This document shows, piece after piece, positions 54,445 through 64,000 of a stretch of 64,000 nt of DNA. Made by a program: the position numbers and the translations under genes. This DNA comes from Xenoacremonium recifei (lineage: Eukaryota; Ascomycota; Sordariomycetes; Hypocreales; Nectriaceae), in NCBI GenBank assembly GCA_012184525.1, contig WOFQ01000004.1, positions 558,001 to 622,000 of the forward strand, in the 5' to 3' direction. How positions within the stretch are numbered: the stretch's first letter is position 1; each line of letters begins with the position of its first letter. The notes under the pieces are model-generated. The model was not told the origin of the DNA and ran no database searches. It saw only the letters and a program-made list of their open reading frames with translations.

Positions 54445-57400
54445 TTAAGCATCCGCCGCGTTGAGCGTCTTAATCATCATCTTCTGCTTGTTTCGGTCGC
54501 TGACCAGGAGGTTACGGTTGTCAAACACCAGCTTCATGGTGTCGACCACTCTATGGAAGCTGCTAGCCGCGCCTCGTTCCTGAGTGAACCGGACGATGCT
54601 CAGCTGCTGCTTCTTGCCGTGCTCGATGACGGTCATGACCTCGGCAGCGAAAGAAACTTCCTTCATGTTCAAGACTATGGTGTGTAATTAGTAAATGAGA
54701 AAGTCAGATGTGAATCGTGGTGGCTTACAATTCTTAGCTCCAACACGTGCAAAGACAATGTTTCGCTGCTTATCCACCTGCACTCCTCGGATGCCATACT
54801 TGCGCCACTCGCGGAGGAGAATTGCAATTTCCTGGCGAGCACGCCGTCTAGAGATGGCCATGCAAAGATGGCTGGTCGCAGGTTTGACTCGGAAAAGGCG
54901 GGCGAGCCAGTTCTGCTTGACCTCAATGTTGCGAACCGCTCCAGAAGTTGACTCCTGGAAGTTTGAGTTCGCGTTTCTGCCGTAATTGCCATGACCAGAT
55001 GACTTCTTGACGGCATGTAGGTCTGGAATGACAAGGTCCCTCTCATCTGGAGAATCTGTGCTTCTGTTAGTTTGGAGCCCTTTCACATTATGGGCGTTAA
55101 ACTTACGAGAGATGGACATGCCCGAGTCGCGGGTCTTGTTGTTCTTCCAGAACGGGAAGGTGAAGCTCTTCTTCTTCGTCGCAAGGCCCGTAGATGCGGA
55201 ATCGGTACGTCGATGTTCGCCTGTGGTCATCGAGTTGCAGTCCTGCCACTCTCCAGACTCGGCAGTACCGGTCTCTGACTCAACCTTGGAAGACCGTTTA
55301 AACCATGAAGATTTCTTCTTCTTCATGCTCCCCTGGGCATCCTGGGTGGATGTATCGCCGGTTCGTTCCTCAACAGTATCCGCATTCGAGGAGGTCTTCT
55401 GGTGTTGGCCGCGCATTGCCTCGTCAGTTAGAACCTTCTTGCGAATGCTGAGAGGCTCCGGCACCTTCATAGGGCTTGGAGCACTCGGAGAATTGACGAC
55501 TCGGATGCTGTTCTCTACGGTGCTCAGGTACTCCATGCTTCGAACCTTCTCGGACCTCTCAGCGGCCGAGTGAGGAGGGGCAGAGACAATCCGCGACTTG
55601 TCGTTTGCGACTCCAGACTCATTGATAGAGGGGAGGGGCTCACCCGCCTTACGCTGGCTGTGACTGTAGGCGGGAGCTGAGACAACGCGACGGTCCACGT
55701 GCTTTGGGAGCAGTACGGGAAGCGCCAACTTCACTTGATCGGCAGGTAGTACTGATCCGTCCCGAGAAATAGGCCGAACAGACTCCTGCGAAGGCAGAGG
55801 GGGGAGTGGACGAGACATAACGGACTTGAAGGCAGGCTCTCTCTCCGGAGTCACCTCATCCATAGCGGGCGACTCAACAGAGAAAGAGAAGGGCGTTGAC
55901 TCGCGTAGAGCCTTGTCCATATCAGTAAGAGAGCCGGCAATCGAGTCCTCCTCGATGAACGAGCTCTTGAAAGCTTCGTCACAATCCTTTGCAATGTTGC
56001 TGCTGAAGTGTCGTAGCTCCTCGTGGAATAGCACTGATGCATCTCGAGGGCTGATCTTAGGTCGTGGAATTTGGTTCTCAACAGTCTTCTCCACGGCTTT
56101 GCCCTTCTGGTCGGCAGTGTTCTTGGTCGGCTTTGGCAGAACACCGCTGGGCATGCTAGGAAGTTCTGGGGCAGGAGAGTCAACCCTCTCCAGCTGGTAA
56201 GTTGACCCGGTCTCGGCGACGTAAGAAGGAGGCCGGTGGGTGTTGTTGCGGCTAACAGAGCCGGATCGCTTTCTGATATGTGAGAAGTCGACACCACGCT
56301 TCCGTCGCAGACTGGGGCCGCGAGCATGGGGCGTGCCCTGTCGACTGCTGCGGAGTGAGGTGACTGAGCCCTTTGAAGACTGGAGTTTTCCGGTAGTCGA
56401 TGTTCGAACGGCGATCCTACCCTGTCGAGCACCAGAGCCACTTCGGAGTCTCGCAGTCTGCACAGAGTAGTTACCACTGGCCGACTGGTAATCCCGGTAG
56501 GAGCCAGTTCTGGAATGCTTGGCCTGAGAGTTGGATGACTTGAAGTTGCGACTTCCTCTGTAGGAGTCGCGGCCCAAGGGGCCCGACTCGGTATCGGCCG
56601 CGTTGGAGATGACCGTGAACCGCGATATGGAACGACCATGACCATTACCTCGGTTTTGGGCGAACTCACAGGTGGAGACTCGCTTCTTCCAGACGCCGGG
56701 CTTTAGGTGATGATAGTCACTCACGGAGTGTGATATCTCAGGATTGAAGTCCTCCAATTGCTTCTCACGATAGTTGAAAAGCAGCCAGTAGAAGGCCTTT
56801 TGGTCATTGGGCCTACATATGTCAGCACTCATGAAACGCTACAAAATAATATGGAGATACTTACTCCTCACAAGTCAGCTTAAGCTTCAGGTCGTGCTCG
56901 CTAAACATGTGCCACATAGAACGGAGCTGGCGAACCAGCTGATTATCGATATCCTGCAGTGGGACTGGGGCGTATTGGAAGCCCTTGCGGGTATCAGGAG
57001 GCTGGGCATTGATATCGCCTAGGTTGTCAAGATAGGCATACTTCTGAACAAGAGGGTGAGTCCAGATCTCCTTGAGGGTGATTCTCTTGTCGGGGTTGGT
57101 CTGAAGCATGCGTCGAATCAAGTCCTGTGCCTCTGGCGACAGAAACTCTGGCATGTGGTATTGACCTTTCTTCGTCTTCGACATCATGACTCGCAGATCA
57201 GGGTCATCAAAAGGCAAAGTCGCGGAAAGCATGGCGTATAGAATCACACCCATGCTCCATATGTCAGCTCGATCGCCACGGTACTGTCTGTTCTTGAGCA
57301 GTTCGGGAGCCGCATAATGAGGACTACCACAGGCCGTGACGAGTTGGTGTGTGTCGGTCTGATGCAACGCAGCCATGCCAAAGTCGGCAATCTTGATCTG

Positions 57401-58344
57401 GAGGTCGGCGCTGATCAAGATGTTCTCGGGCTTCAAATCTCGGTGGCAGATGTTGAAGGAGTGGCAGTACGACATTGCGCTTATGATTTGTCGAAAGAAG
57501 AATAAGGAAACCTCTTCACTCAGTCGTCCCTTATTATTAATAAAAGTGAAGAGATCTCCTTGGTCGATGTATTCAAGGATGAGGTATCTAATTATCGTTG
57601 TTAGCGGACAACAGTCATGTGCTGGAGGTGAAGAACTTGCATTTCTGATCGATTTTCCCAAATATCATAGAGACGCATGATGTTGGGGTGCTCAATAAGC
57701 TTGAGGATTGCCACCTCACGCTCAATCGCCATAGGAACACGCATCTCGCCGTTGATCTGATCGGGGAAGCTGGAGTCCCATTTACTGAGAGCGGCCAAAC
57801 TGCTATCCTGTACCAGGTAGGCCATTCGTCTGTTAACGATCTTGACCGCAGCAAGCTGGTTGGTGACGTTGTGCCGACAGAGGCGAACGCGGGCCGAGGA
57901 CCCTTTGCCTAGCGTCTTGCCCAATTGCCATGGTCCAATGTGAGTCTTGTGCTGCTTCTTAGAACGGTCGCTAGCTGAAGAATTATGCGAATTAGATGAG
58001 AGTCGCTTGTACTCGTCGGTTTCCTGAGGAGGGCTCAAGACGGCGGCTTGCGGCGGAGGTGTGTAGGCCACCTGTTGATTCTGGTAGTAGGCGGCATTGT
58101 TGTTGTAATGATGGTTCTGTTGGGCGCTCGAAGGGCCAGCCTGCGGATATGCAGGAGGGCGGCCGGGATAGGTGTTCGCTACAGCGTAGTTCGGACGGGG
58201 TGGCTCGTAGGCATTTTGAGCCAGAGGATGGCCGTGCCTCGACTTGGGAGCATGGCCGTCAACAGTGCCATAAGGCGAGTTGATCCGGTTGGAAGCCTCG
58301 GCGAGCGGCGAGCGGGCAGCAGAAGCAGCCATCGTCTGTGCCAT
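54445..58344 (-). CDS. GIN4: Gin4/Hsl1/Cdr2-like septin- and cell-cycle-linked protein kinase
   Basis: Minus-strand exons 57641-58344, 56865-57587, 55107-56812, 54729-55055 and 54445-54674, 1229 residues. A Pro/Gln/Tyr-rich N terminus precedes the kinase domain (about 137-425): glycine loop GKGSSARV at 146-153, Lys168, HRDLKPEN with Asp285, DFGMAAL from 303 and GSPHYAAPE. Everything expected for activity is present. The rest is long, Ser/Lys-rich and disordered, ending in a compact region (about 1080-1229) placed like the membrane-binding KA1 domain of this family. These kinases organise septins at the bud neck or septum and inhibit Wee1-type kinases. The first intron (57588-57640) has a GC donor, and the third (55056-55106) is 51 nt with no stop, so its retention would stay in frame. 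Confidence 0.94.
57588..57640 (-). other. GC-AG intron in the Gin4-like kinase gene
   Basis: The boundary reads GAAAT|GCAAGT on the minus strand, with a GCTAAC branch site and AATTAG acceptor. Using this donor restores SEIYLILEY, the expected kinase sequence; the nearby GT gives a wrong frame. Confidence 0.85.
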
Positions 58345-60349
58345 GGAAGATTCCTAGACTGGGATTGCAATCGTTCTTCGAGGTCTGATCAACGCATAAT
58401 CCTGGGTAGGAAAACAACAAATAGGCGCGAATTCAAAAAGGGCAGGGAGCAACCAAAGAGAGATTAGAAGAAGAGAAGACAGAGACGAAACAAGAGAAGC
58501 AAGAACGAGCAGGTTCGCCCAGGCGGCAGTCTTCTTGTGAGTTGGCGTTGCGGTTGAGAAGAAGGCTGGGCGGCGTAACTGGCCGAGGTTGGGCGTGGCT
58601 AGCTCTAGTCGCGTCGAGATGACGAGCTGCTAGACGCGTCACGACGGGCGACGCAGACGAAGCAGTCAAAAGTAACGAGTAGAATCGCGAAATGTGAGAC
58701 TTCTCGAAATGCGAGATCGCGGGCAGAAGAAGAGAAAAGGAGAATGCGAGGGGGGCGGGCGAGAGATGAGGGGGAAAGAAGAGGCGTGGTGGGTTGGATG
58801 GTGGTTGTCGGGCGGAGGAATGCAATGTTTACCTTCACTTAGATGTACCTGAGGCTATCATTTAGGTTGGCCTTACTAGAGTGGCGGGTAAGGTGGCGCG
58901 CGGCTGGGAAAAATGTCCAGAGGGAAGGGGCGCAAAGGGAGGTGGGAGGGAAGGAGCGACCAACCACACCACCACGTCAGGGATTCTGGAATTTGGAATT
59001 TGGACCGCCGGCCACTGGCATCCAGCCTGCGTCCAACTGGCCTTGTCGGCAGCGCCCATGGTGGAGCAATTGGCCGATGACTGGTACGTACGGCTGGGAA
59101 CCTCGCATTCCAGTTTCCCGCGACGCCATCGCGAACCAGAGACACACGGCTGGCCGACGAGTCGAACAAGGCTTTCAATGTCTGGCACGCGGCCGGAGCC
59201 CGGGGTAGCTGCCAGCGCCACTGGGCGTCAGAAGCTCCTTGAACCACCAAAAGGGGGCCTTCCCGCTCTCTAGCTCGCCCTCGTTTCCCTTGGGAGCTCG
59301 GCATCGTGGTGATGTTTCTGAGACTTCTCAGCCAGACTCTGCGGGATCACGACGGGCGCCGCCATGGGCCGCCAGAAGCCTTTTTGTGTCCGCACTCCAA
59401 TGCTCGCACTAGTCGACGCATCGTGGCTATACAATGGCCAGCAGGACTCGGGCTCGTAGCCGTAGAATTTCTTTAGCAAAGTGCTTCACAGGGATAGTGA
59501 TGCGTATACTCATCGAGCGGTGGTCATGGAGTCGCCCCCTTGAGTCCAGGTTTGAAGGCGCCCGCAAGACATCTTCCTGTCGATAAAAACGTGGGAGCAT
59601 TATCATCAATCGAGATCGATGAATTCCTCGGCCGGACCAGAGACTTGGGCTGGGCAGTCATCTGGCCCTGAGTTGAATTCCAGAGAGATCAGGTTTTGTC
59701 TGACCCCTTTTCAAGGGATGAGGTCTAAGAGGGGTAGCATCATGACTAATCCTGGTTGACCCCCCCTATTCGCTCCTCCAATCTCCTCCTGTTTAATCCG
59801 TAGGCTGGATCTTTCAGCTTCATCATCTTCTACTCGTTCGGCATTTGAACGCCTCTTCGGAGAATTGCATCTTTTCAATTCCCTGTCCTGGTGGAGGCAT
59901 ACGGGCCGCTGTCAAAACGCGCCTGTTTGAGAGGTAATATAGATTCTGTTTTATGACAGGACGGAAGGAGATGTTTAGTGTCTTCGATGGTTCAGCATTT
60001 ATTGATTTGGCCCTGAATCTAGAAGTAGTCTTGGTCCTCGAAGGGACGCATCGATGCCTAGCGACACTCACCTCGGTATCTTTGACACGGAGTTGGTCCC
60101 GAAGCAATTCAGGACTTTTTGGCACTTAATTTCCAATGATTTCCTTACAAGCTTCATTCAGAACTGCCGGGGTGGCTGGCTGGTGGGAAGCCCTTCAAGC
60201 CACATTATGAACGCGCGGACCTACCTACCCAAACCATAATTCAGCCACAAGAATCGTTACCCACCTGTGATAGCTTGCAAACTCGCAACGAAAGAAAATG
60301 AATCTGTGAAAAGAACAAAAAAATGTACCATGAGAAGAAATCACGGGTT
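58345..60349. promoter_or_regulatory. 5' region of the Gin4-like kinase gene and intergenic
   Basis: 2.0 kb without a supported gene. The first 500 bases are purine-rich on the plus strand, that is C/T-rich in the kinase sense, and look like its leader. The remainder up to the tRNA contains only short open frames. Confidence 0.5.
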
Positions 60350-60357
60350 AAAAAAAA
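60350..60357 (-). terminator. RNA polymerase III terminator of tRNA-Thr
   Basis: Eight T residues on the minus strand, starting 14 bases after the tRNA 3' end. Confidence 0.8.
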
Positions 60358-60370
60358 GAAACCTGGCATT

Positions 60371-60442
60371 TGCCCCGTACTGGAATCGAACCAGTGATCT
60401 TGTCATTACTAGTGACACGCTATACCACTTAGCCAACGGGGC
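60371..60442 (-). tRNA. tRNA-Thr(AGU): tRNA-Thr (anticodon AGU)
   Basis: On the minus strand the sequence folds into a complete cloverleaf of 72 bases with no intron. The acceptor stem is GCCCCGT/ACGGGGC with discriminator A; D arm with GCT/AGC and a GG in the loop; anticodon stem TGTCA/TGACA around loop CTAGTAA; T arm ACTGG-TTCGATT-CCAGT. The central loop bases AGT read threonine ACU, and by inosine ACC. The internal B box GGTTCGATTCC is intact. Confidence 0.96.
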
Positions 60443-60704
60443 TGGTGAATATGTTGGCCGCCATCATAACAGTGTAGATGAGCCCAGAGCTAGTTTCCGA
60501 AGCCGTTACTCAACCACACCTCTCACGACCGCACGACCGAAGAGAACTTCAATTAGAACAATTAGATTTAAGTTTTGATAAATATCCCAAACGCCTCTTT
60601 ACACGAATTGACCGTTATTCGCCTATACTTTGTCTCTTAGCGCCCCTCGTTTTCGGACCTCTTCTTTGTGTCCAAGCCTCCTAACAAAGCAGCACTCGCT
60701 GTGC

Positions 60705-63700
60705 TCAGTTCTTCTCCATCCCGTACCCTCCTCGCTTGGCTATTTCGCCAGCCATTTCCGCCACGGTTTTGTCACTCAGGACTTCAAAGACGGAGACATC
60801 CACGCCGCAACTAATCTGCACCCAGTTGCGAACCCCCACCGCCACAAGCGAATCTACGCCGTAGACATTCGGCGGCTTACCCGCGTCAATCTCTTCGGGC
60901 AGCATGTTCATCGCCTTGGCCAACATTTGCGAGAGCCCTGTGCAGATTACCTCGGCCGCCGAGGCGTTATTCGTGCACGACGTGAGCATTGACTTCATAT
61001 CGACCTTTGCTGAACCGCTGACGATAGAGAGATCAGGCTTGGGCATGTCCACAAGATCCATGTGACGGTAGAGGGCGGTACGAGACCAGTACGGATCGGC
61101 GGGTTGGTTCTGGAGTATCAAGCCGCCCGTTCCGACACCCATCGTGACCTGCGGAGGCATGGGGACGCCGGGCACGATCTCCATGGTAATTGCATGAGAG
61201 ACCATCTTCAGGAAGTCCTCATGCCGGATGCCATAGAATCCGCTGGCCTTGAGCATGTCAAGGATCTCCTCATCCTCTGCCAACATCCCCGCCCCCAAGA
61301 CAGGCCCCAAGTCTATAGACACAGCATGCTTTCCTTCAAGGCGCAGGTGACGAGCCAATGCATCGAGATAAAAATTGCCAGCTGCGTAATTACTTTGTCC
61401 TCGGTTGCCGATGACGCCAGCTGAGCTAGCAAGAAAGACGAAGAACGGATCGTGGCCAGATGCCGAGATGATGTTGAAAAGGTTTTCAGTTCCCATAGTC
61501 TTTGGCCGAAATGCTGTCTGCCAATCTGCGTAGCTCATGTTCTCGAAAACGGCATCCTTGATGACTGCTGCGCACTGGAAGACGCCATCGACTGGAGGCA
61601 TCTCTGCAGTTACCTTGTCAACCACTTGCTGCAGCGCGTTCTTGTCGCATATGTCGACGGTGTATACCCCGACCTGAACTCCAAGACCTTCAAGGGCCTC
61701 GACAAACTCAGCAGAGGTCTTTGAAGAAGAACCAGATCTCGACAAGAAGGCGATGTGTTTCGCTCCATTGTCGGCAAGGAGTTTGCAGATGCTTCGTCCG
61801 AGCCCACCGAGGCCTCCAGCAAGTAGATAGGTCTGATCGGCTTTCACAACTTCTGGGAGGCTTCGGGTTGTCAAGGGCGTGATGATGTTGACGAGCGGGT
61901 TGGTATCGCGGCCACCAAGAACGATGTCGAAACCGAGCAAAGGGTTTGCTTCCACCGATCGTAATGCCTCTTTCAAGTTGAGATTCTCGGCATTTCTGTG
62001 GAGTTTGGTTTCGAGTATGAAAGGCAGCTTGGCAGTCCGCCCTAGCTGGATCGTCATGTCGGCCAGTTCTGCGACATAGTCTGGGTCATCTCTCAAAAGC
62101 TGGGGGAAGTCGAAATGTATATACGAACAGTTCGACGACGGCATTCGGACGGTCCGTGGAGTGGGCGACTTCGAGGCGAACTGGATGATCATTCCACCTA
62201 CAAGTCGTTAGTTGATGATCCTTCTTTCTGCCACTATTACTCACCTCGCCGTATGCAGTTGAAGTTGTCTTCAATATGCGCTTGGGTCGGGTTATATATA
62301 ACATCCACTCCTTTCCCATGGGTCAACTCTCGTGCAGCTTCCACAAAGCTGTCCGAATTGGCATCCAGGATCTGATAGGATTTCACACCGCAGACTTTGA
62401 GAGCTTGCCTTTGTTTGACAGAGTCATGACCCGTCACGGTGGCAAAGACTTCGGCACCGAGTTCAAATGCAATCTTTACAGCGCTGAGGCCGAAAGAGCT
62501 CGCGCCAGCGTGAATGAGCACTGAAGCGCCTGGGGCGAGCCTCGCTGTCTCTGAGAGGCTGTGGAATGCCATCGTTGACTGGCTCAGAGGCATAGTGCAG
62601 CTCCATTTCTTCACGAGCCGATGATGAGCTTTGATCCGGTTCTTGAATGCACCATCACGAGTGATTGCGGCCACCCGATCTCCTTGGTTGAACCCGTTAA
62701 CTTTGCTCCCAACCCGTCCCACAAACCCAACGACATCTAGGCCAATTTCAGTTTCAGTGCTTCGGCCCATGACAATATCCAAGTCACTGGCAGTCACTAG
62801 GGCCTGGTCGAAGATGATCTCAACGTCCGTCGGCAAGAGATTGCCTTGGTCGGCGGGGATAAAGCTCAGATTGTCTTTAGTGAGGCCTGCGGTCGAGACG
62901 TGGAGCTCTAATGGCCCATCGTGATCATGGAAAGAACCTCGTTCAACAGTCGATGCATCTCCGTTCTCTACCAGTCTGTTCAAGGAACCGATTGGATATA
63001 ATCGCGGAATAAAGAGCTCTCCATTCTTCTCGGCGTAGTTCGTTTCACGAGGAGCTGAGCCCGATCTTGCCTCGAAACTAGTCAAAAATACAGAGCTGAT
63101 TGTTCGTGCCAGATTTTTATTGCCGGCGCCGGCTTTCCGCCTCGAATCCAAGTCCAGAGTGACGATAGACTTCATGGGATCTTCTGAAAGTATGGTTCGG
63201 GCCAGAGCAATGATCGGCGAAGCTCTCGGGTTTGACGGCTCCATGTGAGCTCCCCTGGTAACCCAAAGAATGCATTTGGCGGCTTGTTGAAGAGCATGGA
63301 ACGCGTTGAACTCCTGCTCGTCCCAGTTGAAGATGGACCTTTGCGTCTCGTTGTTGTCATGAAGTTCCAACAGAGAAATGACGAATCCGGAACTGATGCT
63401 CTCCAATTTGTGAACAACCTCGTTCATCAGAACGAACTGCAGTGTAGCGTCTGGATACTTCTCAAGAATCGGAACCATGACTCCTCTGGCAAGGTCGGTC
63501 AGCCCGAGCATTTGCTGAACGTTATGCATGAGGAAGACAATATTCGGGCCGCGTTCTATGTTGTTCCTTGTCACCAAATGGCGGCGGTGATAGCGGAACT
63601 CCAACATTTTTTCGTAGGCCTCAGCTTGATACAGATGGCTGATAGGTGTCGATTTCTCATCGCGGCCTTCTATCAAGACCGTTCCGTTCGCCTTCAGGTG

Positions 63701-64000
63701 TCTGCTGGTCAGCAAGTCCATATCAATACTGGCCACGTCGGAAACCAAGATCAAATCGTACTGTGCCAATGGCTCAGATCCATCCACAGCACGGAGCTCG
63801 ACATACGGTTCCATGTCTATATCGCAAGTACGTGTCATGAGCTCTGAAGAGTCTTCCGTATCGTGATCTTTGGCTATTGTGTACCTGAGAATAGCGGGTG
63901 CTTGGCCTTGCGAAGGTCTTAGAACGTCAAGAACGGAGCTAGCGAAGAATTGACCGTCGTCAACTCCTATCTGTAGAATTGAGAGCCCACCCAGCTTATG
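60705..64000 (-). CDS. Highly reducing polyketide synthase, 3' part (MT remnant, ER-like, KR, ACP)
   Basis: Partial gene running off the right edge; exons 62245 to beyond 64000 and 60705-62197 on the minus strand, joined by a 47-nt intron, about 1082 residues seen. Order: a C-methyltransferase-like region at the edge (63500-64000); a structural KR part with ILWVTRG and ALARTILSED; an ER-like region (about 62100-62900); a ketoreductase with GGLGGLG near 61810 and catalytic FLASSAG...NYAAGN; and an acyl carrier domain with GVDSL (Ser codon at 60849-60851), the site modified by the phosphopantetheinyl transferase. It ends 43 residues later with no thioesterase or reductase, so release needs a separate enzyme. 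The MT and ER cofactor motifs are degenerate. KS, AT and DH lie outside the window. Confidence 0.94.

Overview
The window is nuclear DNA of a filamentous ascomycete (Pezizomycotina, probably a sordariomycete). The genes carry short introns of about 45-100 nt with GT..AG ends and CTAAC/CTGAC-like branch points. Fungal-type families are present throughout: a hybrid histidine kinase, a Zn2Cys6 regulator, a Gin4-type septin kinase, a highly reducing polyketide synthase and an Sfp-type phosphopantetheinyl transferase. Nothing here suggests a plasmid, phage, CRISPR array or intact transposon.

Layout. 0-5 kb: a Ser/Thr-rich single-pass surface protein and a small secreted Cys protein. 4.6-11.8 kb: one very large coiled-coil protein whose start codon cannot be placed. 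12.5-16.3 kb: SRP receptor alpha (minus) and Yif1 (plus) diverge from a shared 476-bp promoter. 17 kb: an Mpv17/PMP22 membrane protein. 18.6-20.1 kb: an unrecognised protein with a Cys/His-rich N terminus (minus). 22.9-27.0 kb: a hybrid histidine kinase. 28.2-30.2 kb: a dienelactone hydrolase-like protein converging on a phosphopantetheinyl transferase. 31.3-35.6 kb: a small cupin diverging from a PI-specific phospholipase C. 35.6-47.0 kb: an unusually empty 11.4 kb holding simple repeats and one plausible 100-residue CxxC protein. 47.0-49.7 kb: a C2H2 plus Zn2Cys6 transcription factor. 50.3-53.9 kb: a Dabb-domain protein, a PPIL1-type cyclophilin and a signal peptide peptidase. 54.4-58.3 kb: a Gin4/Hsl1/Cdr2-like kinase (minus). 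60.4 kb: tRNA-Thr(AGU). 60.7 kb to the right edge: the 3' part of a highly reducing PKS (minus), covering the MT remnant, ER-like, KR and ACP regions.

How the genes relate. Most are independent housekeeping or signalling genes. Three serve the secretory pathway (SRP receptor, Yif1, signal peptide peptidase). Several are signalling genes (histidine kinase, phospholipase C, Gin4 kinase). The phosphopantetheinyl transferase is the type of enzyme that would activate the carrier domain of the PKS at the right edge, but the two are 30 kb apart and are not a cluster.

Exon boundaries were placed by hand from splice consensus, reading-frame continuity and recognisable protein motifs; all phases were checked to sum to whole codons. 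The least certain ends are the 5' ends of the coiled-coil gene, the phospholipase C, the dienelactone hydrolase and the Dabb gene.
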